Of a stretch of DNA of 60,364 bases, positions 44,071 through 53,523 are shown piece by piece; position 1 is the first letter of the stretch; each line of letters opens with the position of its first letter. The position numbers and the translations under genes are program-made. The notes under the pieces were generated by a model. It saw nothing but the letters and a program-made list of their open reading frames with translations. It was not told the DNA's origin and did not search any database. This DNA is from Desulfuromonadales bacterium. GTDB lineage: Bacteria > Desulfobacterota > Desulfuromonadia > Desulfuromonadales > BM103. Location of the stretch: NCBI GenBank assembly GCA_030145195.1, contig JAQYVY010000019.1:1-60364 (forward strand), given 5' to 3'.

Positions 44071-45129
44071 TCAATCCGTTTTCGGTGCTGCTGGCGCCTG
44101 CGGAGGGGTATTACCCCGTGCCCAGAGATGCTGACCAAATTTGCGATAGCCATGCACATTGTACAGTCTCATATCAAGTTCCGGATCAGTCGTCATAACC
44201 ACGCCGTTAAGCAGTGGCTTGAGATACTTGGCTAGCACGGCTCCGCCACCACCGGTAATCACCATCGCGTCGATATCCCAATCATCGACCCAGAGGCGAT
44301 CAACCTCGTTGGCGATCGATGTCGCCAACTGACTGAAGACCTGCTCCGTCAAGCTGGACAAATCATACTCCTTGCCGCGGATTTTGATGTTGCCGCGGTC
44401 AATGGCCTCATAAAGGCGGTACAGCTCTACATTGATGCCGCTGTTCTCGCGCAGTTTGGTCGCAATCACATTGAACGCCCTGGCAATACCGGAGTCCGTG
44501 GTGCGACTGCCACGCTCGGAATAACGCATTTTATCGGAAATCGTATAATCAGAGGTCCTGAAACCAACATCGATAATCCCGATCTTTTCCTTGACCAGAC
44601 GCTTATCTCCCATCTCACCCAAATCATTGAGCATCAGGTTGAAGAGAGAGCCGAATGGCTGTGGTACAACCCGGACCTTGTTGATGCTGATCGACTTCTC
44701 CTCACGTTTACCATCACCATTAATCAACGTGACTTTGTGTTCACCAACCAGCAGTTTGGCCAGTTCATCTTTGTACTGACGATAAGAGCCAATCGGCAGA
44801 CCAGTCACCAGATTGACCGGGACGAAGCCCTTGACCATCTGCGCCGTTGCTGCCAACGCAAAAACTTTGGCAAATTTACCAATAAATTGTGCTTGATCGA
44901 GGGTAAAAAAACGGACGTTGCTCTGACGCTCAGCCAATTCCCCGACAAAGTAGGCTTTGCCGTCAACCTCAACTTGCAGGTGGTTAACGCCATCATCTTC
45001 GACCGTAATCATTTCGTCTCGAAACTGAATATCGGTTGCTTCACCCAGCACCGACTTAAAGATCAGATCCTGCTTGCCATCAGTCGCTTTGGTAAAACCA
45101 AAGCCGATGTCGATTCCCAGAGTTTCCAC
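44071..45129 (-). CDS. ParM/StbA-like actin homologue
   Basis: About 352 residues of the actin/Hsp70 fold: phosphate-1 motif LGIDIGFGFTKA near residue 3, phosphate-2 motif GIIDVGFRTSDY near 166, and adenosine motif VITGGGGAVLAKYL near 294. It is related to ParM of plasmid R1 but sits on a chromosome between rnr and the iron block, without a recognisable ParR or parC. Chromosomal relatives occur in this lineage with unknown function. The GTG at 45129 has AAGGAGG six bases upstream, which fits better than the earlier ATG at 45171. Confidence 0.8.
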   Translation of the reverse strand: METLGIDIGFGFTKATDGKQDLIFKSVLGEATDIQFRDEMITVEDDGVNHLQVEVDGKAYFVGELAERQSNVRFFTLDQAQFIGKFAKVFALAATAQMVKGFVPVNLVTGLPIGSYRQYKDELAKLLVGEHKVTLINGDGKREEKSISINKVRVVPQPFGSLFNLMLNDLGEMGDKRLVKEKIGIIDVGFRTSDYTISDKMRYSERGSRTTDSGIARAFNVIATKLRENSGINVELYRLYEAIDRGNIKIRGKEYDLSSLTEQVFSQLATSIANEVDRLWVDDWDIDAMVITGGGGAVLAKYLKPLLNGVVMTTDPELDMRLYNVHGYRKFGQHLWARGNTPPQAPAAPKTD

Positions 45130-45253
45130 AAATTCCTCCTTGTACTCAAGGGTCGCCTGTACAAATAACAATTTAAGAAGATTCTTAACTATAGGGAATC
45201 AAAGGACTGGTTGCAAGAGTTAAAGCGGCACAACAATGGGCAGGACCAATTGC

Positions 45254-45907
45254 TCAGCAGAGGTTCTTGCGCACAAAAATTTCCCGGGCCAATTCGTCGT
45301 CAACCGCAAACTCTGAATGCCCTACTTTAAAGATGAACGAGGGGAATCGTCGAAGCAGTTTAAGGTTACATCCAGGCAGCACCCCCATGCTCATCAGCTT
45401 CTGCATTTTGCTGACATCACTGGCTGCCAGATACGCAATTTCGCCCTGCTCGCCTGCTTTCAGTTCGGTCAGAGCCACAACCCCGACCTCGCCTTCTTGA
45501 CGGGCTTGATCGCAACAAGTTCCCGGAGGGATTGGTTTACCGTGCGGGCAGGTAACGGGATGGTTCAACAAGGTACAGATTTTAGTGTCGACTCCATGAT
45601 GCAGCAGATGCTCAAATTCACAGGCCCGTTCATCTCCAGACCGTCCTTTGATATCAAGGATATCCATCATCAGGCGTTCAGCCAGACGATGACGACGCAC
45701 AGTCATGCGGGCCTCCTCGCGCCCTTCCCTGCGCAATCGAACCCGCTCGCCATGAACCTCCACGTAGGCCATACGGGTCAGTTCAGCCAAGCCCTCATCA
45801 TCGTTTTCAATGCCGAGCCGTTCGAAATGAGCCGCATCTTCACCTTTCTCTTCGGTCGCTATCCAGAGAGCTTCGAGAATCTCTTCCGCTTTGGCTGAAA
45901 CTTTCAT
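45254..45907 (-). CDS. DtxR-family metal regulator fused to a FeoA-like domain
   Basis: 217 residues: winged-helix DNA-binding domain (1-70), a DtxR dimerisation and metal-binding domain with RACEFEHLLHHGVD near 105-118, and a C-terminal SH3-like FeoA domain (about 150-217). It likely senses Fe2+ or Mn2+ and controls the feo genes upstream. No separate feoA is visible in the block, so the fused domain is the only FeoA-type fold in it. I start at ATG 45907, with AAGGA eight bases before it. Confidence 0.8.
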   Translation of the reverse strand: MKVSAKAEEILEALWIATEEKGEDAAHFERLGIENDDEGLAELTRMAYVEVHGERVRLRREGREEARMTVRRHRLAERLMMDILDIKGRSGDERACEFEHLLHHGVDTKICTLLNHPVTCPHGKPIPPGTCCDQARQEGEVGVVALTELKAGEQGEIAYLAASDVSKMQKLMSMGVLPGCNLKLLRRFPSFIFKVGHSEFAVDDELAREIFVRKNLC

Positions 45908-46021
45908 ATTAAAAATCCTTTTATTTTTTTTACTGTGCAATGGCCACATAAAGACGAATTCAAACGCTCAAAGACCTTACTCTGCGGCCGCTGCGACTCC
46001 GCGTTAAAACTATCTTTTATG

Positions 46022-46198
46022 TTATAGACCTTCTTCTTTGTCTGAGTTTATCACTTTTTTTAGAATCGCCGAATCCAGTGGATTCTCCTGCCCGCAATAG
46101 GGGCAATGAATTTTCCGGCATCCTCCGATGCAACTGCCGCATCCCTTCGCACGGATCATGTCAGGAGTCAATTCATGCTCGCAGAAATGGCACTTCAT
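46022..46198 (-). CDS. Small Cys-rich (zinc-ribbon-like) protein coupled to FeoB
   Basis: 58 residues with seven cysteines: C3/C6, C20, C23, C27 and C32/C35, the last in HCPYCGQENP. The ATG overlaps the feoB stop as ATGA (46195-46198), so translation is coupled. It resembles a metal-binding ribbon rather than the known FeoC helix-turn-helix. A role as a FeoB partner that binds iron or senses metal is inferred from linkage. Confidence 0.7.
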   Translation of the reverse strand: MKCHFCEHELTPDMIRAKGCGSCIGGCRKIHCPYCGQENPLDSAILKKVINSDKEEGL

Positions 46199-48150
46199 GC
46201 GAGCACCCCGCTCATCAGCAGAATCTTATTCAACAACCAGCCAACGCCAAAGGCGATAGAGGTCACCAATACAAAAATCCCCAGAGCCATTTTCCAGCCA
46301 CGCTCCTTGAGCATAACCAGAAATTGCGCGACGCATGGGACGAACAGGGTCAGCGTCACGGCAGCAACCGTCAACTGCGTCGGATTGAGCAGCCCCTGAG
46401 TCTGTAAATCATAAAGTCCGGCAGCGCCGAAATCGCGCCGGAAAAAGCCAAAGATGAAGGCTGCCGAAGCTTGATTCGGCAAGCCGAGAAGTTGCATAAC
46501 CGGGTTGAACATCTCCACCAGCCATTGCAAAGCGCCGGTCAATTTTCCTGCCCAGAGCAGCACCGAGGCAATCATGAACAGGGGGAAGATTTCCAGCAGG
46601 TACCACTTCATGCGAGTCAGGGTCTTGACCAGTACATTCTGTAGCTGAGGCATGCGCAGCGGCGGGATTTCCATATAAAACATCGGCCGCTCTCCCGGAA
46701 CGACCTGCGCGGCAAGAAAACCAACCAGCAGGAAGACTCCGACCATACAAACGAGCCAAACTGCCAACGAACCAGGAACACCCGACAACAAGCCAAGGAT
46801 TACACCCATCTGGGCGCTGCACGGGATCGCCAATGTCAACAGCAGCGTGGCGAGAATCCGTTCACGAGTCGTTTCCAGAGTTCGCGTCACCACCGTTGCC
46901 ATGGTATCGCAACCGAAACCAAGCACCATTGGAATCACAGCCCGTCCGTTCAAACCAATCTTCTTGAAGACCCGGTCAACCAGCATCGCCAGACGTGGAA
47001 AATAGCCACTATCCTCAATGACAGCAAAGGCCACAAAGAAGGTACCCACAATCGGCAGAATGATCGCCACTGCGTAACGTAAGCCAAGAGTAAACAACCC
47101 ATACTCACCGACCACCAGTTCGTTGAGCCAGTACCACGGAAGGTACTGTTCGCTCCAGGCAATCACCCAGGGGTTAAGATGCTCCTCGAAAAGCGTCCCC
47201 TCGAGAACGTCAACAATCGTCCCGGCACCAAAGACTCCGACAAACTGGTAAAGACCAAAGTAAAGCACCAGCAGAAGCAAAGGGATACCGGTCCAGGGGT
47301 TCATCGACCAGGCGGAGAGATGATCCGCCAAAGTTGGTTTTTGATCTTGCTTTTGCGTAATCACGCCATCGAGCAGCCCTTTGCAGATCCGCTTGCGTTC
47401 AAGACTGATCCGCAAATGCAGATCAACCCGCCGCGCAAACACAACATCATTGACCGCTGTTTCCACAACACCGTAGTTGTCACCCTCCTGGACCTTAACC
47501 CGCTGCACAATTTCCGCATCACGCTGCAATAACATAAGAGACAGGCTGCGGCGGTCGAGGAAATATTTGCCCTGCATCATGGCACTTATTTTCTGAATAT
47601 CTTTTTCCAGATCGGGAGCATAGGCAAAAGCAGCGCGGAGAGGCTGATAATCTTGCAGCGCCTGACGCAAATCCCAAAGTCCACGTTTGCCACGGCCTAT
47701 GGCACCACCGATGACCGGGATCTGGAGTTTCTCCTGAAGCAGCGCGATATCGATCTGCATACCGAGGTGCTCGGCCTCGTCCATGATATTCACCAGAAGA
47801 ACCACCGGCAAACCCGCCTCGACAAGTTGCAGCGTCATCGGCAACATTCGTTCAAGATTACGGGCGTCAATGACGTGGAGCACAATGTGCGGAGCTTCAT
47901 CCAGAAGAATTCTGCGAGCGACGTGCTCTTCTTCTGTAATCGGCAACATCGAATACATTCCCGGAGTATCAAGAACCAGGTAACGCTCATCAGCAATTTG
48001 ACAATTCCCGCGCGACACTTCCACAGAAGTCCCAGGATAATTCGACACTGTCGTGTAGCTGCCAGTGAGCGTGTTAAAAACCACACTCTTACCGACATTC
48101 GGATTGCCGACCAGAATAATTTTCTTTTCAGACTGTTCTTGTTTTTGCAT
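46195..48150 (-). CDS. feoB: Ferrous iron transporter FeoB
   Basis: About 651 residues: an N-terminal G domain with G1 GNPNVGKS (15-22), G3 DTPGMYSM and G4 NIMDE near 121, a helical bundle, then about eight membrane segments with two gate repeats (GCDTMATVV and the later GFFRRDFGAAGLY). It imports Fe2+ from the periplasm. I start at ATG 48150; a TTG at 48171 is possible. A Fur-box-like site lies just upstream. Confidence 0.9.
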   Translation of the reverse strand: MQKQEQSEKKIILVGNPNVGKSVVFNTLTGSYTTVSNYPGTSVEVSRGNCQIADERYLVLDTPGMYSMLPITEEEHVARRILLDEAPHIVLHVIDARNLERMLPMTLQLVEAGLPVVLLVNIMDEAEHLGMQIDIALLQEKLQIPVIGGAIGRGKRGLWDLRQALQDYQPLRAAFAYAPDLEKDIQKISAMMQGKYFLDRRSLSLMLLQRDAEIVQRVKVQEGDNYGVVETAVNDVVFARRVDLHLRISLERKRICKGLLDGVITQKQDQKPTLADHLSAWSMNPWTGIPLLLLVLYFGLYQFVGVFGAGTIVDVLEGTLFEEHLNPWVIAWSEQYLPWYWLNELVVGEYGLFTLGLRYAVAIILPIVGTFFVAFAVIEDSGYFPRLAMLVDRVFKKIGLNGRAVIPMVLGFGCDTMATVVTRTLETTRERILATLLLTLAIPCSAQMGVILGLLSGVPGSLAVWLVCMVGVFLLVGFLAAQVVPGERPMFYMEIPPLRMPQLQNVLVKTLTRMKWYLLEIFPLFMIASVLLWAGKLTGALQWLVEMFNPVMQLLGLPNQASAAFIFGFFRRDFGAAGLYDLQTQGLLNPTQLTVAAVTLTLFVPCVAQFLVMLKERGWKMALGIFVLVTSIAFGVGWLLNKILLMSGVLA

Positions 48151-48180
48151 ATGTTTAAAGACACACTCCAACGATGTTAT

Positions 48181-48195
48181 TGATAATCAATTTCA
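48181..48195. promoter_or_regulatory. Fur-box-like site before feoB
   Basis: Read on the minus strand, TGAAATTGATTATCA matches the 7-1-7 Fur motif TGATAATnATTATCA at 12 of 14 fixed positions. Its right half is perfect. It would repress feoB when iron is ample. Confidence 0.75.
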
Positions 48196-48233
48196 TTCAT
48201 TATACAAAAAAAGGGGTTCAGTTTACCAGAGGA

Positions 48234-48671
48234 TTATTTGCTACGACAATCCTGACAATGACCGTAAAGCTCTAACCGATGTCGCTCAATCGCAAAGCCG
48301 TTTGAACAGGCGACTTCATCCTGAAGTTTCTCGATGCGAGGGTCCTCAAACTCAACAATCTTACCGCAATCAACGCAGATCAGGTGATCATGATGTTCAT
48401 CGCGGGCGCACGCTTCGTAGCGGGCCTGACCGTCACCGAAATGTCGACGTTCAGCAATGCCGCACTCTGAAAAAAGTTTCAAGGTTCGATGAACTGTCGC
48501 GTAACCGATACGCGGTTGTTTCTTACGCAGACGCAGGTATAACTCCTCCGTGGAAAGATGAGACCCTGCGCGCAGAAATTCTTCAAGAATCAATTCGCGT
48601 TGACTGGTTGACTTCAGCCCTTGAGCCAGCAGATAGTCTTTGAATTCATTTTTTGTTTTCGCCTTAAGCAT
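48234..48671 (-). CDS. fur: Fur-family iron regulator
   Basis: 145 residues: winged-helix domain with IGYATVHRTLKLF near 55-67, HHDHLICVDCG (C99/C102) for zinc, and a C-terminal C139/C142 pair. It matches the Fur family, and its location and the sites around it favour iron-sensing Fur. It represses target genes with Fe2+. Its own promoter contains a Fur-box-like palindrome. Confidence 0.85.
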   Translation of the reverse strand: MLKAKTKNEFKDYLLAQGLKSTSQRELILEEFLRAGSHLSTEELYLRLRKKQPRIGYATVHRTLKLFSECGIAERRHFGDGQARYEACARDEHHDHLICVDCGKIVEFEDPRIEKLQDEVACSNGFAIERHRLELYGHCQDCRSK

Positions 48672-48684
48672 AGAAGCGCTCCGT

Positions 48685-48699
48685 TGAAAATGAATTTCA
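48685..48699. promoter_or_regulatory. Fur-box-like palindrome in the fur promoter
   Basis: TGAAAATGAATTTCA is an imperfect 15-base palindrome that fits the 7-1-7 Fur motif. It touches the predicted -10 box. This would give autoregulation. Confidence 0.65.
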
Positions 48700-48727
48700 A
48701 TTTAATCGAAGGGCTAATCATAGTCAA
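48699..48727 (-). promoter_or_regulatory. Sigma-70-type promoter of fur
   Basis: On the minus strand TTGACT is followed after 17 bases by TAAATT. The -10 box overlaps the Fur-box-like palindrome. Distance to the fur start is about 27 bases. Confidence 0.6.
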
Positions 48728-48778
48728 GGGTTTTTTAATCAGGGGGATTTACTAGAACAGACCGAGGAACAGGCCCTT

Positions 48779-49519
48779 TTATAGCGGAAGGACTTGATAG
48801 AGATACATCGTCAAATTATCCACCAGTTTAAACATAAGGATAACACCGACGATCATCAACATGACACCAGTGAAGATTTCCACCAGCCGAATATATTTAC
48901 GGAAACGGTTGAAGCCCAGTATAAATTGATGAAAAAGGAGCCCCGAAATCAGAAATGGCACGCCAAGTCCAAGGGAATATATCGACAGCAAACCGATCCC
49001 TTGGCCGACATGTCCGGAGGTTGCCGCGATCATCAGGATCGAAGCAAGGATAGGCCCGATACAAGGCGTCCAGCCTGCAGCAAAAGCAATCCCGACAACA
49101 AAAGTCCCAATGAAGCCACTTGGTTTCTTATGCAGATGGACCCGCTTCTCACCAAGCAAGACACCGAAATGGAACAGCCCGGTGATATGAACACCAAAGA
49201 GAAAAATCAGCAAACCACCGACCCTTTCAACCCATACCAGACCCTCACGAAGATACATCTCAAATTTGGCAGAGGCAATCCCAGCAATAGCACCCAGAGT
49301 GATGAAGACGAAGCTGAAACCTAGAATAAAAACCAGGGAGTGGAGCAGGACGGTCATACGTATCTTGGCACCGGGGTGAGACTCCTGGAGTTGGCTGAAG
49401 GACAAACCGGTAATATAGGTCAGATATGACGGGATAAGAGGTAACACACACGGGGAAAAAAATGACAATATCCCCGCGGTGAACGCGATCCAGTAGGTTA
49501 TTTCGGCACCTTGATTCAA
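48779..49519 (-). CDS. ccdA: CcdA-family thiol reductant transporter
   Basis: 246 residues, six or so membrane segments. Two conserved Cys motifs, SPCVLPLIPSYL near 22-33 and GWTPCIGP near 159-166, mark the DsbD-beta/CcdA fold. It carries electrons from cytoplasmic thioredoxin to periplasmic partners for cytochrome c maturation. It is encoded six bases after a TlpA-like protein, its likely partner. Such a pair is expected in a cytochrome-rich organism. Confidence 0.85.
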   Translation of the reverse strand: MNQGAEITYWIAFTAGILSFFSPCVLPLIPSYLTYITGLSFSQLQESHPGAKIRMTVLLHSLVFILGFSFVFITLGAIAGIASAKFEMYLREGLVWVERVGGLLIFLFGVHITGLFHFGVLLGEKRVHLHKKPSGFIGTFVVGIAFAAGWTPCIGPILASILMIAATSGHVGQGIGLLSIYSLGLGVPFLISGLLFHQFILGFNRFRKYIRLVEIFTGVMLMIVGVILMFKLVDNLTMYLYQVLPL

Positions 49520-49525
49520 AACTTG

Positions 49526-50062
49526 TTATCCCTTTGACAGATCTTTGAAATAGGCGACGGTTTCAGGATGTGCCCAGTCTATTGCGCCGATGACTTTGTC
49601 ATCAATCACGCCGTCTTTTCGAATAACGAAAGATTCAGGGAACTTATAAACACCGTATAGTTTCTGAACCAGCCCATCATCATCATACAAGACTGAAAAG
49701 CTGTGCGGTGTCTTTTCCAGGAAACTGGCGACAGAGGTCCGACCATTTTCCTCCACATTGATTGCCAACATGACAAAATCCTCATCGGCCATCAATTGGT
49801 TGAGTTTTTCCATGGAAGGCATCTCTGCCCGACAGGGAGGACACCAGGTTGCCCAGAAATTAACCAGAACCACCTTACCGCGTAAATCGACAAGCGAGAC
49901 CTTATTGCCCGTAGTATCTTCCAATAAAAAATCCGGAGCAACCTCGCCAATAGTTGCATTTACCTGTGGTTCCTGAGGGGGACGCGAACTACTGGCAGAG
50001 CCAAGATAGAGAGAACCTCCGACCAGAATGAGCACAACCACAATCAATAACAAACGACGCAT
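49526..50062 (-). CDS. TlpA/ResA-like thiol-disulfide oxidoreductase
   Basis: 178 residues: an N-terminal membrane anchor (about 4-22), then a thioredoxin domain with the active site WCPPC in WATWCPPCRAEMP near 72-84. It reduces apocytochrome or other periplasmic disulfides. It forms an operon with CcdA. The inverted repeat at 50136-50153 lies about 75 bases upstream. Confidence 0.85.
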   Translation of the reverse strand: MRRLLLIVVVLILVGGSLYLGSASSSRPPQEPQVNATIGEVAPDFLLEDTTGNKVSLVDLRGKVVLVNFWATWCPPCRAEMPSMEKLNQLMADEDFVMLAINVEENGRTSVASFLEKTPHSFSVLYDDDGLVQKLYGVYKFPESFVIRKDGVIDDKVIGAIDWAHPETVAYFKDLSKG

Positions 50063-50135
50063 GACACTTCCTTATCTAAGCAACTAACCGAATCCGCGGT
50101 AAGCGACGATTCGGATATAGGAAAAACCAAATGTA

Positions 50136-50153
50136 TACGCTCATGTAAGCGTA
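50136..50153. promoter_or_regulatory. Inverted repeat upstream of the tlpA-ccdA pair
   Basis: tacgctcatgtaagcgta is a 6-bp inverted repeat (tacgct/agcgta) with a six-base centre, a typical operator layout. It is followed on the minus strand by a CGAATC/GATTCG pair (50090-50113) with a longer loop. The regulator is unknown. Confidence 0.4.
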
Positions 50154-50218
50154 CTAAAGCACAAAAGTCAACCTGCAGCAGAACCCTTTTCGATAGAAAC
50201 CGACAACAAACCAGTAGG

Positions 50219-50683
50219 TCAGTCATCAAACCCCTGGTTACGAGCGACTCTGAAAACCGAGGAGAAACGAGCGAAGACGATATCGTCTTCGTTACGCAAT
50301 TCACACTCACCGTAAAAAGTTCGCCCTTCCGGCCCCTTGATCAAGGCATGAGCGATGACCTGTCCGGAGACCACCGGAGCAAGAAACGCCATTTTCAACT
50401 CTGTGGTCGCAAAAACCGTCCCCTGCGGCAACACACTTTTGATCGCCATGGCCACCGCCGTATCGGCCAATGTGGTCATGGCCCCGCCGTGCATGACTCC
50501 ACCGCCATTGGAGTGTTTGACCTTGAATGGCAAAGTCAACACTGACCGTCCGGCAGAAGCCTTCACGATCTCCAGTCCGAGCAAGCGTTCAAAAGGGGCA
50601 GCATCAATCCAGCCATCCAGGGTAAATTGCGGAAGGTCCGGTTGACGAAGCGTGTCTGGATCAACGAGAAGCTGCATATTCAT
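50219..50683 (-). CDS. PaaI-type hotdog-fold thioesterase
   Basis: 154 residues. The hotdog motif NGGGVMHGGAMTTLADTAVA near 63-82 carries the HGG signature of PaaI thioesterases. It hydrolyses an acyl-CoA. Neighbours give no further clue. A 153-base gap on its upstream side (50684-50836) shows no recognisable feature. Confidence 0.8.
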   Translation of the reverse strand: MNMQLLVDPDTLRQPDLPQFTLDGWIDAAPFERLLGLEIVKASAGRSVLTLPFKVKHSNGGGVMHGGAMTTLADTAVAMAIKSVLPQGTVFATTELKMAFLAPVVSGQVIAHALIKGPEGRTFYGECELRNEDDIVFARFSSVFRVARNQGFDD

Positions 50684-50836
50684 CCTTTTTCCGAGCCTAA
50701 TGAACTCACCGACTCAAGGTTAATACTATCAATCGTTGCCACTCAGGGCAACTCCACCGGGGGATACTCCACTTCCTCAATTATCTTAAGGAGAATAAGA
50801 ACCATCGTAGCACGGGAGCATAGGTGTGCCGTAGCG

Positions 50837-52237
50837 TCAGAGACTCGGTTGCCGGGTTTTTTTTATCCCATACTTCTCAATCCGATAAATCAAGGTATGT
50901 CGCGGGATTCTTAAGAACTCTGCGGCCCGAGTCTGGTTCCAACGGTTACGTTGCAACGCCTGTAACACTGCTTCTTTTTCTATTTCTTCCAGCGGATACC
51001 CTTCAACGGGCAGTTCGATCACGCAGCGACCTCCTGGGGTTTGAACTGTACGCACTTTCTCCGGCAAATCACTCAAACCAAGGATGTCGCCGCGCCGCAG
51101 CACAATCATCCGTTCAACAGCATTCTGTAACTCCCTGACATTTCCTGGCCAGGAATAAGTTGCCATCGCCTGCAACGCATCATCGCTGAGCACCACGCTG
51201 GCTCCCACAGCATAACGCGCCAGGAAATGGTGCGCCAGCAATGGGATGTCTTCAATTCGCTCACGCAAAGGAGAAAGCTCGATAGGGATGACCGCCAGGC
51301 GGTAATAGAGATCTTCTCGGAACTTACCCGATTTAAGAGCGGCTTCAACATCTTGATTGGTCGCAGCAACAACCCTGACGTTAACCGGAAGCGTCTTGCC
51401 GCCCACCGGTTCAACCTCCATTTCCTGCAAAACCCGCAACAGCTTGGGCTGCAATTCGAGCGGTAGCTCTCCAACCTCATCAAGGAAAATCGTTCCGCCA
51501 TCGGCCTGTTCAAATTTACCGGCCCGATCACGAACCGCACCGGTGAACGCCCCCCGAACATGACCAAAGAGCTCACTCTCAAGCAAGTTGGCCGGGATTG
51601 CCGCGCAGTTGATTGCCACAAAAGGCTCTTTGCCACGCGTACTTCCCTGATGAATCGCCCGAGCAATCAGTTCTTTGCCGGTACCGCTCTCTCCGGTAAT
51701 CAGCACATTTGCCTCGGTGGGGGCCACCCGCCGGACGACCTCGAAAACATCTTGCATCGTATCGGAAATTCCAACCATATGACTGAAATCAACATGGTGT
51801 TCAAGCTCATCCCGCAACCGCCGGTTTTCATGCTGCAAGCCAAGCAAGGCAAAAGCCTTTTCGACAACAATGACAAGTTCGTCACGACTGAACGGCTTGG
51901 TAATATAGTCATGTGCGCCCTGCCTCATCGCCTCGACCGCTTTCTCGACGGAACCAAACGCTGTAATAACAATCACCAAAGTATCGGGATTTTCGGCCTT
52001 GATTTGTTGCAACACGTCGTAACCGGAAAGGCCAGGCATCTGCATATCGGTGATAACGACCTCGGGAGCTTCTTCATGAAAACAGGACAGGCCCTGTTCA
52101 CCATCGGTTGCCGTCACCACTTGGAAGCCAGCGGACTGAAGAGAATATTCCGTCACCCGACGCAGGGAGGCATCGTCATCAATCAATAGCACCTTTCGCG
52201 GCATTTTTTTCGCAACCACAGCGGCACGAGGACTCAT
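50837..52237 (-). CDS. Sigma-54-dependent response regulator (NtrC/ZraR type)
   Basis: 466 residues: receiver with phospho-acceptor D64 in [12 protein letters not shown]+ domain with GESGTGKE and GAFTGA, and a C-terminal Fis-type helix-turn-helix ending near [19 protein letters not shown]. It is a paralogue of PilR in general plan. The partner kinase follows upstream in the operon (52261-53364). Target promoters are unknown. I start at M1 (52237), with GGAGG about 11 bases upstream. Confidence 0.85.
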   Translation of the reverse strand: MSPRAAVVAKKMPRKVLLIDDDASLRRVTEYSLQSAGFQVVTATDGEQGLSCFHEEAPEVVITDMQMPGLSGYDVLQQIKAENPDTLVIVITAFGSVEKAVEAMRQGAHDYITKPFSRDELVIVVEKAFALLGLQHENRRLRDELEHHVDFSHMVGISDTMQDVFEVVRRVAPTEANVLITGESGTGKELIARAIHQGSTRGKEPFVAINCAAIPANLLESELFGHVRGAFTGAVRDRAGKFEQADGGTIFLDEVGELPLELQPKLLRVLQEMEVEPVGGKTLPVNVRVVAATNQDVEAALKSGKFREDLYYRLAVIPIELSPLRERIEDIPLLAHHFLARYAVGASVVLSDDALQAMATYSWPGNVRELQNAVERMIVLRRGDILGLSDLPEKVRTVQTPGGRCVIELPVEGYPLEEIEKEAVLQALQRNRWNQTRAAEFLRIPRHTLIYRIEKYGIKKTRQPSL

Positions 52238-52260
52238 AATTATTCAAACCTCCGGTTCAA

Positions 52261-53364
52261 TCAGTTAAGCGGCAAGCAGACCGTGAAACGGGCACCTTCT
52301 CCAGGAACGCTGTCTAAGATTATACGACCATCATGGCCATGGATGATCCGTTGCGTGATGGCCAGGCCCAAGCCCGTGCCAGTATCGCGTGTGGTGACAA
52401 AGGGGTTAAAGATACGTTCCCGATCCTCCACGGTGATTCCAGTGCCACTGTCAGCAACCACAATCTGCATTTCATTCCCGATCACCTTGGTCAATACGTC
52501 AAGGGTGCCGCCATCAGGCATAGCCTGTAAAGCGTTGAGCACCAGATTGAGCAGCGCCTGCTGAATCTGTTCGCCCCGACCCGGGAGCTCAACATCTTCA
52601 GCTTCCAGCCATTCAACCTTGACATTATTGTGCAGAGCTTGCTGTCGGGTCAGATCAATCACTTGCTGAACAATCCGATTCAGGAAGAAACGCCCATGTT
52701 CGACCGGTTCCGGGCGGGCAAAGCTAAGAAAATCTTCAAGAACCCGATTCAAACGATCAACTTCCGTGATCAAAATTTCGGCAAATTCGAGTTTGGGATC
52801 GTCTGCAGCCACGCCATCACGCAGAATTTCCGCCGTCCCCTTAATAGATCCAAGGGGGTTGCGGATTTCGTGCGCCATACCAGCGGAAAGTTCTCCCAGT
52901 GCAGAGAGACGATCGGCACGCCGCAACTGCTCTTCAATTTCGATGATTTGATCGGCTTGCTCCCGCAACGTCCGGTAGCTATCTTCAAGCGTTTCAGCGG
53001 CCTGCTGGTAGCGCAGTTTTTGCTGATGTTCACGTTGGGCGAGAAAACCGGTCAGACAACCGATGACGTTATAGAGGACAATTTCCAGATACTGTTCAAG
53101 GGCGATGCTCGGATGGTGGTCCCAGTGATAGAGAACATGCGGCACATACAGCAGCGATGCAACCAGAGCAGTGCTGATACCTCCTCGCAAGGTAAACCAG
53201 ACCCCACCCAGCACAATCGGCACATAGTAAAGACGACGATAAATATCGTGGGCATTCACTTTCTGCGTGGTCGTCAGATAATGCAGAGCAGTGACCAACA
53301 TGAGTAAGCCGACAATAATTGCCAATCGCAGATAAACATTTTTATTCGATATCACCATTTTCAT
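52261..53364 (-). CDS. Membrane sensor histidine kinase
   Basis: 367 residues: N-terminal membrane segments (about four within residues 8-105), then HisKA with phospho-accepting His in AHEIRNPLGSIKG near 172 and an ATPase with DSGTGI and GTGLGL. No periplasmic sensor domain is visible. It pairs with the NtrC-type regulator. Signal unknown. The divergent gene at 53524 shares the 153-base spacer. Confidence 0.85.
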   Translation of the reverse strand: MKMVISNKNVYLRLAIIVGLLMLVTALHYLTTTQKVNAHDIYRRLYYVPIVLGGVWFTLRGGISTALVASLLYVPHVLYHWDHHPSIALEQYLEIVLYNVIGCLTGFLAQREHQQKLRYQQAAETLEDSYRTLREQADQIIEIEEQLRRADRLSALGELSAGMAHEIRNPLGSIKGTAEILRDGVAADDPKLEFAEILITEVDRLNRVLEDFLSFARPEPVEHGRFFLNRIVQQVIDLTRQQALHNNVKVEWLEAEDVELPGRGEQIQQALLNLVLNALQAMPDGGTLDVLTKVIGNEMQIVVADSGTGITVEDRERIFNPFVTTRDTGTGLGLAITQRIIHGHDGRIILDSVPGEGARFTVCLPLN

Positions 53365-53523
53365 CTCGGTTAGTCCCTCTACCTGCTATTGGTGTAGGAT
53401 ATTACACAAACGCCACAAAAAGAAACCCCAACGTGTCAGTAACATCAAAGTTTTCTGCTGTATTCCAAAGGCCAAAGTCTGTATTCTGATCACCATTAAC
53501 AACCAACCACGGACAAATTGCAG

